Of a stretch of 21,097 nucleotides of DNA, positions 1 through 8,135 are shown piece by piece. The notes beneath the pieces were generated by a model that was given only the letters and a program-made list of their open reading frames with translations, did not search any database and was not told the DNA's origin. The DNA is from Desulfurellaceae bacterium (GTDB lineage: Bacteria; Campylobacterota_A; Desulfurellia; JAGGSF01), in the NCBI GenBank assembly GCA_023128455.1, contig JAGMDW010000172.1, forward strand, positions 1-21,097, written 5' to 3'. Both the position numbers and the translations under genes were made by a program. Position 1 is the first letter of the stretch, and every line of letters begins with the position of its first letter.

Positions 1-744
1 CCTACAATGCATTATCATATGGGTGGAATTCCGACTAATAGATTCGGTGAATTTGTGTTAGGAAGTATGGATAAACCAGAGACTCCAGTTCCTGGGTTTT
101 ATGGCGCTGGTGAATGTGCTACTCCATCCGTTCATGGATCTAATAGGTTGGGAGCAAACTCCTTATTGGATTTAGTGTGGTCTGGCAAAGGAGCAGGAAT
201 ATCAGCGGCTAAATGGATAATAGAAAAGAATGTAGATGTTGCATATCCTGCTGAGGAATATTTGGCGGAGAAATATGCCAAAAAAGGCATGGACAGAGTG
301 AGGAGACTGTTTGAATCAGAGGGCACAGAAAGAATGATAGATGTCTGGGAAGACCTGCAAGACAGTATGGCAGCTAACATGTTTGTGTTTAGAACTGGAG
401 AAGGAATGAAAAAGCAAGTGGAGATTCTGAAAGGCTTGAGGGAGAGATACAAGAAGATAAATATGGAAGACAAGAGTATGACCTTCAATCTTGACCTTAT
501 AGAAATATTGGAATTGGAATCTCTTATTGACAATTCTATAGTTGAAACAGCAGCCGGTTTGGCAAGAGAAGAATCAAGGGGTGCTCATTCCAGAGAAGAC
601 TATCCAGAAAGGGATGATGAGAATTGGATAAGACATTCGCTTGTTTATATGGATGATGATGGCAATCCAACTGTAGATTATAAACCGGTAAGAATGCAAC
701 CCCTGACTATTCCATCTATTCCACCCAAGAAAAGAGTGTATTAA
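1..744 (+). CDS. sdhA: Succinate dehydrogenase/fumarate reductase flavoprotein subunit, C-terminal part
   Basis: This is the FAD-binding catalytic subunit that oxidises succinate to fumarate, or runs in reverse. The reading frame is open from the first base, so the 5' part lies outside the window; about 247 residues remain. Visible family landmarks are the HYHMGGIPTN segment at the left edge, the FAD/substrate-contact block GAGECATPSVHGSNRLGANSL with its conserved Glu and Arg, and a C-terminus ending in PPKKRVY, which resembles the usual SdhA tail. The helical C-terminal domain follows from about residue 90. sdhB starts 11 bases after the stop. No membrane-anchor gene (sdhC/D) follows, so any anchor must lie upstream. 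Sequence alone does not separate SdhA from FrdA with certainty. Confidence 0.93.
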   Translation, partial: PTMHYHMGGIPTNRFGEFVLGSMDKPETPVPGFYGAGECATPSVHGSNRLGANSLLDLVWSGKGAGISAAKWIIEKNVDVAYPAEEYLAEKYAKKGMDRVRRLFESEGTERMIDVWEDLQDSMAANMFVFRTGEGMKKQVEILKGLRERYKKINMEDKSMTFNLDLIEILELESLIDNSIVETAAGLAREESRGAHSREDYPERDDENWIRHSLVYMDDDGNPTVDYKPVRMQPLTIPSIPPKKRVY

Positions 745-755
745 AGGAGGGTTAA

Positions 756-1478
756 ATGGTTTTGAATGTTGGAGACAAAGTAATATTTAAGATATTTAGA
801 TATAATCCAGAAAAAGATGAATCTCCTTACTTTCAGGATTTTGATGTAGAACTAAGAAAAAAGGGTATGATGGTTTTGGATGGATTGAATCAGATTCGCT
901 GGGAGCAAGATGGAACGCTTACCTATAGAAGGTCTTGCAGGGAGGGTATTTGCGGTTCAGATGGTATGAATATATGTGGTGTAAATACCACCTCTTGCAT
1001 GGCGCATATTGAAGACTACAACACTACTACACTTACCGTTAAACCCTTGCCCGGCTTTCCTGTGATTAAGGATTTAATATGTGATTTTACTGATTTCTTT
1101 AATAAGTATTATATGGTGAAGCCATATCTGATTGAGGTGGTGCCGCCACCAGAGAAAGAAAGGCTACAGAGCATGGAAGATAGGGCTAAAATGGATGGTC
1201 TTTATGAATGCATCTTGTGCGGCTGTTGTTCTTCGTCCTGTCCTTTCTATTGGTCTGATAAGGATTACTTAGGTCCATCTGCGATGATAAATGCCACACG
1301 ATTTGTATTTGATACCAGAGATGAAGGAAAGGGTGAAAGATTAGACATAGTAAACAGCAAGCATGGTGTGTGGAGATGTCATACAGTTTTGAACTGTATT
1401 GCCGCATGTCCTAAGGATTTGAATCCTACAAAAGCTATCGCTATGTTGCAGCATGAAATTATAAAGCGGAAGTGGTAA
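756..1478 (+). CDS. sdhB: Succinate dehydrogenase/fumarate reductase iron-sulfur subunit
   Basis: This 240-residue subunit passes electrons from the flavoprotein to the quinone site through three Fe-S clusters. The 2Fe-2S ligands by homology are Cys61, Cys66, Asp69 and Cys81; the Asp in place of the third Cys also occurs in E. coli SdhB. An extra Cys74 lies in the same loop. The second domain has Cys152, 155, 158 and 218 for a 4Fe-4S cluster, and Cys162, 208 and 214 in the usual 3Fe-4S arrangement. Length is normal for the family. The start is set by an AAAGGAGGG Shine-Dalgarno just before ATG 756, right after the sdhA stop, so the two genes are one operon. A strong hairpin follows the stop. 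Confidence 0.96.
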   Translation: MVLNVGDKVIFKIFRYNPEKDESPYFQDFDVELRKKGMMVLDGLNQIRWEQDGTLTYRRSCREGICGSDGMNICGVNTTSCMAHIEDYNTTTLTVKPLPGFPVIKDLICDFTDFFNKYYMVKPYLIEVVPPPEKERLQSMEDRAKMDGLYECILCGCCSSSCPFYWSDKDYLGPSAMINATRFVFDTRDEGKGERLDIVNSKHGVWRCHTVLNCIAACPKDLNPTKAIAMLQHEIIKRKW

Positions 1479-1489
1479 GTAAATAAATA

Positions 1490-1518
1490 AAGAAAGCGGG
1501 GCAACACCCCGCTTTCTT
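1490..1518. terminator. Bidirectional intrinsic terminator between sdhB and the ABC-class ATPase gene
   Basis: There is a perfect 12-bp stem (1490-1501 with 1507-1518) around the loop CAACA, with a GCGGGG/CCCCGC core. Read on the minus strand, the stem is followed by a T-rich tail (TTATTTATTTA). Read on +, the tail is weaker but still T-rich. The minus-strand gene's stop codon (TAA, 1517-1519) lies inside the stem, so one hairpin serves both converging genes. Confidence 0.8.
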
Positions 1519-3169
1519 ACTCTTTGCATTTTGTATTTCTCATCCTATTCAAGATGGCCATTATATCTTGCGATCTTACCGAGGTGATATTCCCATAACA
1601 TGGTTGAAAAATACATAAACCGTTTTTTTCTATCTTTTTTATTATTTCTTTTATAGTATCTATTGTAATGTCTTGTTTTATATAATCTATAATAAACCCA
1701 ATAATGCGTAGTTGAGAGGGACTAACAATTTGTCTCCATGTTTTCATATCTATTCTTTCCTTGCCGAAGATAAGTGTTGTACCCTTTCCATCAATCTTTT
1801 TCTTTTTTCCTCTATAAGGTGAAATGCTATTTTTATTAAAGATGCGTTTCTTTATATTTTTTATTTCTTTTTTCTCTTCCTTTTTTCTATTTGTAGGCAA
1901 TAAATGTATGATATTTTGTGCTTTTTCTGTTACATCGTATGGTATGTAACTATCCATATGGATAACACAATCGGCAACATCAAAATAGTCTCCACATCCA
2001 CCCATGACAAGGATAGTGGATATACCGAAGTTTCTGTATAATTCTTTTACTTGATCAATGAATGGCGTAATAGGTTCTTTTGTCTTTGAAACGAGTTTTT
2101 GCATCCTTGCATCTCTAACCATGAAATTGGTAGCGGATGTATCCTCATCTATAAGCAAGAGTTCGCTTTTTGCCTCTATAGCTTCAACAATAGCCGCGGC
2201 TTGAGATGTTGATCCAGAAGCATTTTCTGTAGAAAAATGGATGGTATCTTTGCCAAAAGGCAGGGATGACACAAATGGTTCAATGTTTACATTCTCTATA
2301 TATCTACCATTTTCTGCGCAGATGTAAACTGCACTTTTTGAAGAAACTACATATTCTCTTCCATCTTCTGGTACATGGTTGTATATACCCTGTTCAATTG
2401 CCGAAAGAAGAGTGGATTTCCCATGAAAACCGCCACCTACGATGAGTGTTACACCTTTTTTTATACACATACCGCTGATTTCTTTTCCATCAGGAAGAGA
2501 AAATACTACCTTTAAAGATGGAGGACTTTTGAATGGCACAGCTTTTTTTAATGGTTTATCAGATATGCCACTTAAGCGAGGAAGTATTGCATCATCGGCT
2601 ATAAATACACACAAACCTTTCTCTTTCAATTTATCCCTTAAATATTCTGCATTTTCTATTATTTGCACAAATGTTTGTGTCTCTTTTTCATTTATATTTA
2701 TGGTGTAATTTAAAATATTTGGTATCTCTTTAAAGAACATCTCTTCCGCATCTTTAGCAGAAATTCTCCTGCCGTAAGCGGGTAACCCCATAAATATGCG
2801 TAAGACAATGCCCTTCTCATCTATTTCACATGCGCTTCTTTCTAAAACTACCTGTTCACCTCCCTCAATAAAAATAAGTCCACTTGAACCACTTCCTCTA
2901 TTTAGTTTGGCAAATCTTCTGATACCTTCTTTGAACCTTCGACAAAGATAATCGGCAAAAGCAATACGCCTAATTTTGTTTTTTAAAAATATTGTTTGAA
3001 TTTTTTTGGGGATAAAGATGGTAATTTTAGATGGTGTGGCAAAAGGATCCCCTTGCACATGAACAATTTCTAAATCAAATTCATGGAATTTATATTTACC
3101 TATAATATCGTTGTATGCTTTATAACCGTGTTTTTCTATCCTCTTTAATATTTTTTTTAATCTATCCAT
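1517..3169 (-). CDS. Stand-alone ABC-class P-loop ATPase (PF09818/COG3044 type)
   Basis: This 550-residue soluble protein is recognisable as the 'predicted ATPase of the ABC class' family. The family includes trypanosome MRB1590, an RNA-editing-associated ATPase; the bacterial role is unknown. An N-terminal family-specific domain spans about residues 1-200 and contains the block RGSGSSGLIF (91-100). The ATPase core has Walker A GGGFHGKST (245-253), a signature-like NASGSTSQ (316-323) and Walker B LLLIDED (337-343). After these comes DTSATNFMVRDARM, typical of the family. A Lys-rich linker (about 428-460) leads to a C-terminal domain. There are no membrane segments and no partner permease, so it is not a transporter. 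The ATG start has no visible SD; it lies 27 bases past the fumC terminator hairpin, so expression may come from read-through or a weak own promoter. Confidence 0.85.
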   Translation of the reverse strand: MDRLKKILKRIEKHGYKAYNDIIGKYKFHEFDLEIVHVQGDPFATPSKITIFIPKKIQTIFLKNKIRRIAFADYLCRRFKEGIRRFAKLNRGSGSSGLIFIEGGEQVVLERSACEIDEKGIVLRIFMGLPAYGRRISAKDAEEMFFKEIPNILNYTININEKETQTFVQIIENAEYLRDKLKEKGLCVFIADDAILPRLSGISDKPLKKAVPFKSPPSLKVVFSLPDGKEISGMCIKKGVTLIVGGGFHGKSTLLSAIEQGIYNHVPEDGREYVVSSKSAVYICAENGRYIENVNIEPFVSSLPFGKDTIHFSTENASGSTSQAAAIVEAIEAKSELLLIDEDTSATNFMVRDARMQKLVSKTKEPITPFIDQVKELYRNFGISTILVMGGCGDYFDVADCVIHMDSYIPYDVTEKAQNIIHLLPTNRKKEEKKEIKNIKKRIFNKNSISPYRGKKKKIDGKGTTLIFGKERIDMKTWRQIVSPSQLRIIGFIIDYIKQDITIDTIKEIIKKIEKNGLCIFQPCYGNITSVRSQDIMAILNRMRNTKCKE

Positions 3170-3195
3170 TTTTTAAAAAGATTAAAATAAATGAA

Positions 3196-3227
3196 ATAGG
3201 CAGGAGCAAATTTTTGCTCCTGCCTAT
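3196..3227 (-). terminator. Intrinsic terminator after fumC
   Basis: A GC-rich stem AGGCAGGAGC/GCTCCTGCCT, extended by A-T pairs, runs from 3196-3208 to 3215-3227. On the minus strand it is followed by T-rich sequence (TTCATTTATTTTAATC). It starts 12 bases after the fumC stop and ends 26 bases before the start of the next minus-strand gene, so it separates or attenuates between the two. Confidence 0.65.
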
Positions 3228-3239
3228 AAATTGGATATT

Positions 3240-4643
3240 TTACTTTTTCTTAGGAATACCAGGTTTTACCATTTCTTCAGGTTTTACTATCTTATCAAAC
3301 TCTTTTTCTGTCACATATCCCAATTTAACTGCCATTTCTTTTAAAGTGCTTCCTTCTTCAAAGGCATCATGTGCAACCTTTGCCGCTTTGTCATAGCCTA
3401 TATATGGGCTCAATGCTGTAACCAGCATCAACGAGTTACGCATCAATTCATTTATCCTTTTCTCATTTGCCGTAATTCCTACGACCATATTATCTGTGAA
3501 GCTTACAGTAGCATCTGCCAGAAGTCTGATGGACTGAAGCAAGCTGTAATTCATAGCAGGCTTAAACACATTCAGCTCAAAGTTCCCTTGAGAACCTGCA
3601 AAGCCGACAGTTACATCATTTCCTAATACTCTGGTTACAACCATAGTCATAGCTTCACACTGAGTAGGATTAACCTTACCAGGCATTATAGAACTACCGG
3701 GTTCATTGGCAGGGATGCTCATTTCTCCAAAACCGCATCTTGGACCACATGCTAACCATCTAATATCATTGGCAATCTTCATTAGACTGCCAGCAATGGT
3801 TTTCATAACTCCACTGGCTTCCACTATTGCATCATGAGCAGCTAATCCTTCAAACTTGTTATCTGCAGTTACAAATGGAAGACCGGTAATCTCTGCAATC
3901 TTTTTAGCAACTAATACATCAAAACCAAGGGGCGCATTTAGACCTGTCCCCACTGCAGTTCCACCTAAAGCAAGTCTATAAAGATTTTTTAAACAATTCT
4001 TAGCTCTCTCTATGCTTAACTCTATTTGTTTGGTATAGCCAGAGAATTCCTGCCCTAATGTCAGCGGTGTTGCGTCTTGAAGGTGAGTTCTTCCTATTTT
4101 CACAATGTCCTTGAACTCTTCTACTTTTTTGTCCAGCTCTTCCTTTAGGTGCTCCAAAGCAGGAATCAGCTTATGAACGATAGATTCAACGGCACCAATG
4201 TGCATGGCGGTTGGGAATGTATCATTGGATGATTGAGACATGTTTACATGGTCGTTTGGGTGAACGGGGTCTTTGCTACCCAGTTTCCCTCCAGCCATCT
4301 CTATTGCCCGGTTTGAAATGACTTCGTTGCTATTCATGTTGGTCTGAGTGCCACTCCCTGTCTGCCATACCACCAGTGGAAAATGCTCATCCAGTTTGCC
4401 TTCAATTACCTCATCCGCTGCTTTTGCAATCAAATTACTTTTCTCTTTGTCCAAAGCTCCCAATTCCATGTTTGCCAGAGCACATGCTTTCTTTAAAATA
4501 CCAAGAGCCCTTATTGTTTCTCTTGACATTCTTTCATCGCCTATTTTGAAGTTCTGTAATGAACGCTGACTCTGTGCACCCCAATACTTGTCGTCTTCTA
4601 CTTCAATGCTGCCCATAGAATCCGTTTCAATTCTTGTTGCCAT
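3240..4643 (-). CDS. fumC: Class II fumarate hydratase (fumarase C)
   Basis: This enzyme reversibly hydrates fumarate to malate, the step after succinate dehydrogenase. It is 467 residues long, the usual size for the homotetrameric, iron-free class II enzyme. Landmarks are GSGTQTNMNSNEV (97-108), the catalytic His in GRTHLQDATPLTLGQEF (His187) and the superfamily signature GSSIMPGKVNP with catalytic Ser318. The start chosen is ATG 4643, preceded by the strong SD AAAGGAGGG; an ATG nine codons upstream (4670) would place the SD inside the gene. The sdhAB operon lies 1.8 kb away on the other strand, separated by the ABC-class ATPase gene. A promoter and a terminator of its own are visible. The related adenylosuccinate lyase and aspartase families share the signature, but overall identity to FumC is clear. 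Confidence 0.96.
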   Translation of the reverse strand: MATRIETDSMGSIEVEDDKYWGAQSQRSLQNFKIGDERMSRETIRALGILKKACALANMELGALDKEKSNLIAKAADEVIEGKLDEHFPLVVWQTGSGTQTNMNSNEVISNRAIEMAGGKLGSKDPVHPNDHVNMSQSSNDTFPTAMHIGAVESIVHKLIPALEHLKEELDKKVEEFKDIVKIGRTHLQDATPLTLGQEFSGYTKQIELSIERAKNCLKNLYRLALGGTAVGTGLNAPLGFDVLVAKKIAEITGLPFVTADNKFEGLAAHDAIVEASGVMKTIAGSLMKIANDIRWLACGPRCGFGEMSIPANEPGSSIMPGKVNPTQCEAMTMVVTRVLGNDVTVGFAGSQGNFELNVFKPAMNYSLLQSIRLLADATVSFTDNMVVGITANEKRINELMRNSLMLVTALSPYIGYDKAAKVAHDAFEEGSTLKEMAVKLGYVTEKEFDKIVKPEEMVKPGIPKKK

Positions 4644-4660
4644 GACACCCTCCTTTAAAA

Positions 4661-4685
4661 TAAAATTCAATAAAATTCAATAAAA
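4661..4685. repeat. Short tandem repeat in the fumC leader
   Basis: The unit TAAAATTCAA occurs twice in a row, followed by a third partial TAAAA. It sits between the fumC promoter and its SD. It could be a slippage site or just AT-rich leader; no function is shown. Confidence 0.4.
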
Positions 4686-4703
4686 CTTCCACTGTTGCCC
4701 CTC

Positions 4704-4731
4704 ATTTTATCACTTTTTGGAAAATTTGCAA
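4704..4731 (-). promoter_or_regulatory. Predicted sigma70 promoter of fumC
   Basis: On the minus strand there is a -35 TTGCAA (4726-4731), a 16-base spacer and an extended -10 TGATAAAAT (the TAAAAT hexamer at 4704-4709). It lies about 60 bases upstream of the fumC start. Confidence 0.5.
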
Positions 4732-4774
4732 TATTTCGAATTGCCTCATAAAAAGATCTATATGTATTGTAGAT

Positions 4775-4803
4775 TTGTATCAGCTGTGTTTTCATGTTAA
4801 AAT
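4775..4803 (+). promoter_or_regulatory. Predicted promoter of xseA, placed for a leaderless transcript
   Basis: An extended -10 TGTTAAAAT (TAAAAT at 4798-4803) follows a weak -35 TTGTAT (4775-4780) at 17 bases. The expected start of transcription, about seven bases past the -10, falls on the A of the xseA ATG at 4810. Confidence 0.45.
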
Positions 4804-4809
4804 GAAAAT

Positions 4810-6003
4810 ATGAAGGCTGTCTATTCTGTAACAGAGCTCACTATGCATATAAAAAATCTTTTAGAAGAAAATTTCCGCAGAGTGTGGGTAGAAGGAGAAA
4901 TAAACAATTTCAAACATCACTCTTCTGGACACATGTATTTTTCATTACAGGATGAAAAAAGCAGCATACGAGCGGTAATTTACAGAAGTACAACTCAAAA
5001 GATAGGCTTTTTGCCAAAAAATGGAATGAAAGTTATTGCTTTGGGCAATATTGGTGTCTATCCTCCTCGGGGTGAATATCAACTCATCGTAGGGCATATT
5101 GAACCTGAAGGATTGGGAGCAAAACAACTTGCTTTTGATCAATTGAAACAAGAATTAGAAAAAAAGGGTTATTTTGAACATAAAAAACCCATTCCCCCTT
5201 TCCCCAAAAAGATTATAGTGGTAACCTCTCCTACTGGCGCAGCTGTTAGGGACATTGTCAATATTATTTCACGAAGAGCAAGAGGTATTGAACTTTACAT
5301 CTATCCAGTGCAAGTTCAAGGAGAAACAGCGAAACATGAGATAATACAGGCTCTTAATATAATAAATACAGGCTTTATAGATGTAGATGTGGTGATTTTA
5401 TCCCGAGGCGGAGGTTCGTGGGAAGATTTGTGGACATTCAATGAAAGGGGGGTAGCGGAAGCAATTCATAACTGTCGTTATCCTTTAATCAGTGCTATAG
5501 GCCATGAGATAGATTTTACCATTGCAGATTTCGTTGCAGATTTGCGTGCACCCACTCCTTCGGCCGCGGCAGAACTGGTTGTAAAAAACAGATTCGAACT
5601 TTTGGAAAAAATAAATTTAATTAGAAATAGTATAAAAAACAATGCCTTAAGGATGTTTGAAATGAGAAAGAGAGAATATGACCTTACCTGGGGTGAAAAA
5701 AACATACTTAGATTTATCTCTTCATTACAGGATAGGATGAGAAAAATAGATGATTTAACAGAAAAGATAATTAGAGAAATAAATATTGTATATGAAAGAA
5801 AAGGGGAACAATTTAAGGGACTAAAGGAGAAATTAAGTGCGCTTAACCCTGCATCTATTTTAAAAAGAGGTTATTCCATAACATATAATGAAGCAGGACA
5901 GGTAATAAAAACCGCAAAGGATGTTTCTCTTAAATCTACATTAAAAACACAACTGCAAGATGGCATTGTTAAGTCCAGGGTAGAGAAAATCTCTCCACAA
6001 TAA
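4810..6003 (+). CDS. xseA: Exodeoxyribonuclease VII large subunit
   Basis: This is the catalytic subunit of ExoVII, which degrades single-stranded DNA into acid-soluble oligonucleotides from both ends, in mismatch repair and DNA damage tolerance. It has 397 residues. An N-terminal OB-fold (about 1-100) opens with YSVTELTMHIKNLLEE, which fits family N-termini and supports this ATG although no SD is visible. The nuclease domain keeps Asp148, Arg199 (SRGGGSWEDLW), His232 and Asp235 (GHEIDFTIAD), matching E. coli Asp155, Arg205, His238 and Asp241 in spacing. A helical/coiled-coil region (about 260-345) and a short C-terminal domain follow. The small subunit gene xseB, often adjacent, is not in the window. 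Its last 35 bases overlap the end of the opposing phosphatase gene. Confidence 0.95.
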   Translation: MKAVYSVTELTMHIKNLLEENFRRVWVEGEINNFKHHSSGHMYFSLQDEKSSIRAVIYRSTTQKIGFLPKNGMKVIALGNIGVYPPRGEYQLIVGHIEPEGLGAKQLAFDQLKQELEKKGYFEHKKPIPPFPKKIIVVTSPTGAAVRDIVNIISRRARGIELYIYPVQVQGETAKHEIIQALNIINTGFIDVDVVILSRGGGSWEDLWTFNERGVAEAIHNCRYPLISAIGHEIDFTIADFVADLRAPTPSAAAELVVKNRFELLEKINLIRNSIKNNALRMFEMRKREYDLTWGEKNILRFISSLQDRMRKIDDLTEKIIREINIVYERKGEQFKGLKEKLSALNPASILKRGYSITYNEAGQVIKTAKDVSLKSTLKTQLQDGIVKSRVEKISPQ

Positions 6004-6901
6004 TGCCTTCCCGCAGACTCCCATCGGTGGAGATTATCTCATCTTTTTTAGACAAATCCAACAATTCCTCCAGGAATATGCATCCGCTTACAATTACATC
6101 TTCTCTTCCTTTTTCTAATATGGGAAAATGATGCAGCCTTTCCTTTGCAGTTAATCTTACCATTTTCTCTCTTAATTCTTCTATCTTTTTTTTCTTTAGA
6201 TGAAATCCTGTGGTTTTTTCTTCATCGTATTTTTTAAGTTTTAAAGCAATAGCAGACAGAGTGGTTACCGTTCCTGCATCACCAATGATCTCTTTTATTG
6301 GATAGCTCAAGAAATCCTTCAATAATTCAGATAATGTATATCCAACAAAATCCCTTAATTTATCTAATTCTTTCTTTGCTGGAGGATCATGTAATAAAAA
6401 GGATTCTGTGAGTTTTACCACTCCTTGAGGAATACTTAAGATATGTTTTATTCCTTTATCAAAGATGACAAATTCCGTGCTTCCACCGCCTAAATCAAAA
6501 AAGAGATTGGTATTGTTCAATTTATATTTCTCTTTGAGCAGAAATAGAGCACCTTTCGTAGTAAGTTCTGCTTCTTTCTTTCCGTTGATTATCTGAGGTG
6601 AAAAACCTATTTTCTTTACCTTTTTCAAAAAAACATCTCTATTTTCTGCCTCTCTCAATGCACTGGTGGCTAAAAATAATACCTCTTGAACCTGAAATTC
6701 ATCTATCTTTTTCTTGAATCCTTCAAGTGCAGATATCGTTCTTTCCATAGCTGGGACTTTAAGCAATTTTTGTTTAGATATACCCTCTCCTATCCTAACC
6801 AATGCGTTTTGCGAAAAAAGAGGATATAGCCTGTTTTGTTTTACATTGGCAATGAGTATTCTCAGCGTATTTGTGCCCAAATCTATGGATGCTATTCTCA
6901 T
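5969..6901 (-). CDS. Ppx/GppA family phosphatase (exopolyphosphatase or pppGpp phosphohydrolase)
   Basis: It probably releases phosphate from polyphosphate ends, or hydrolyses pppGpp; the two activities cannot be told apart here. The 310-residue length matches the short two-domain Ppx/GppA form (as in Aquifex), without the extra C-terminal domains of E. coli Ppx. The ASKHA ATPase-like fold shows IDLGTNTLRIL at the N-terminus, LATSALREAENRD, the phosphate loop LFFDLGGGSTEF, IGDAGTVTTLSAI, and a C-terminal DGSLREGII. Its ATG overlaps the PiT stop as ATGA, so it is probably translationally coupled as the last gene of mrp-DUF47-pit-ppx. Placement with a phosphate transporter favours a polyphosphate/phosphate role. 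The 3' end overlaps xseA by 35 bases tail to tail. Confidence 0.9.
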   Translation of the reverse strand: MRIASIDLGTNTLRILIANVKQNRLYPLFSQNALVRIGEGISKQKLLKVPAMERTISALEGFKKKIDEFQVQEVLFLATSALREAENRDVFLKKVKKIGFSPQIINGKKEAELTTKGALFLLKEKYKLNNTNLFFDLGGGSTEFVIFDKGIKHILSIPQGVVKLTESFLLHDPPAKKELDKLRDFVGYTLSELLKDFLSYPIKEIIGDAGTVTTLSAIALKLKKYDEEKTTGFHLKKKKIEELREKMVRLTAKERLHHFPILEKGREDVIVSGCIFLEELLDLSKKDEIISTDGSLREGIIVERFSLPWT

Positions 6902-8133
6902 CTAAAAAACATTCCTAAAATGAGGTATATTACAATGGATAGAACCATCGCTATAGGCACAGTTAAAATCCATGCTAAGAAAACATCTTTAATAATTCTC
7001 AAGTTTAAGGATGCTATACCTCTGGCCAGACCTACACCAATCACAGCACCAACCAGGGTATGAGTAGTTGATACGGGAAGACCCAATCTGGAACAGAGTA
7101 AAACAGTAGTGGCTGCAGCAAGTTCTGCCGAAAATCCTCTTGAAGGGTTCATACCGGTGATCTTCCTACCAATGACAATGATCACTCTAAATCCATAAGT
7201 AGCCAGTCCAATAACGATGCCCAAAGCTCCTATACCTAAAACCCACACCGGTGTATATATTGCTGATATGCCTTCTGTAAATTTGTAGGCAAATACTGCT
7301 CCTGCTAACGGTCCCACAGCATTTGCTATATCATTTGCACCATGCGAAAAAGCCATGGAACAAGCAGTTATTATCTGCAATCCTTTGAATATACGTTCTA
7401 CCTGAGGATATCTTTTTTTGTAAGATACCTCCCTCACCTCCACCTTAGCGGTGAGCATCTTGGTCACAAAAAATGTGATAGCGGAAATCACAAAAGCAAC
7501 AAGTAATACCTTGTTAAACGAAAGATATAGGTGTAAGTTTTTTAAACCCTTATAAAAAATAGCAAAAGTAAGTATTAAAATAACTAAGGACGCTAAATAA
7601 GGTGCGTATTTCTTAGCAGCAGCAACAGGCTTATCTACCTGAAGAATCAATTTTTTTATAAAAGAAAAGATAAGAAAAGCAATAAAGGCTCCCATCAAGG
7701 GAGAGATGATCCAGCTCAATGCAATTTGTAGAACTTTTGCCCAATGAATGGAGGAAAATCCGCTTCCCACAATACCAAATCCCATGACTGCACCCACTAT
7801 AGAATGAGTGGTAGAAACAGGCATGCCTAAACGGGAGGCAATGTTCAGCCAGATGGCAGAGGCAAGCAGACTGGATACCATGCCCAGCGCAAATGTATTA
7901 GCTGCATAGCTTGTAGGGCTGACTATCCCTTTAGCAATGGTACCCGTAACGTGACCACCCACAAGCACTGCACCGGCAAATTCAAATATGGCAGCAACTA
8001 TTATTGCCTGTTTAAATGAAAGGGCGCGTGAGCCAACAGATGTACCCATAGCATTAGCTACATCATTTGCTCCTATATTCCACGCCATATAAAGTGCGAA
8101 AATGATGGCAATGATAAGAAGAATACTGTGCAT
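6898..8133 (-). CDS. pit: PiT-family inorganic phosphate transporter
   Basis: This 411-residue integral membrane protein is a low-affinity phosphate (metal-phosphate) symporter driven by an H+ or Na+ gradient. The internal duplication of the family is very clear: GANDVANAMG (21-30) pairs with GANDIANAVG (265-274), and SRLGMPVSTTHSIVGAV (100-116) with SRLGLPVSTTHTLVGAV (349-365). About ten hydrophobic segments flank a central loop with charged residues (about 165-250). The ATG lies two bases after the stop of the DUF47 gene, and its TGA stop overlaps the phosphatase start. The DUF47-PiT pairing is common in bacteria and archaea and supports phosphate as substrate. Sulfate permease members of the same superfamily are less likely given this context. 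Confidence 0.93.
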   Translation of the reverse strand: MHSILLIIAIIFALYMAWNIGANDVANAMGTSVGSRALSFKQAIIVAAIFEFAGAVLVGGHVTGTIAKGIVSPTSYAANTFALGMVSSLLASAIWLNIASRLGMPVSTTHSIVGAVMGFGIVGSGFSSIHWAKVLQIALSWIISPLMGAFIAFLIFSFIKKLILQVDKPVAAAKKYAPYLASLVILILTFAIFYKGLKNLHLYLSFNKVLLVAFVISAITFFVTKMLTAKVEVREVSYKKRYPQVERIFKGLQIITACSMAFSHGANDIANAVGPLAGAVFAYKFTEGISAIYTPVWVLGIGALGIVIGLATYGFRVIIVIGRKITGMNPSRGFSAELAAATTVLLCSRLGLPVSTTHTLVGAVIGVGLARGIASLNLRIIKDVFLAWILTVPIAMVLSIVIYLILGMFFR

Positions 8134-8135
8134 AT

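Noticed and set aside
132..533. 133-codon minus-strand frame inside sdhA
   Set aside because: It is antisense to the conserved sdhA frame, with Ser/Ile/Leu-rich composition and no family resemblance; a shadow.
1517..3169. ABC transporter ATPase interpretation
   Set aside because: Domain order, size and family-specific blocks fit the non-transport PF09818 type, and no permease gene is adjacent.
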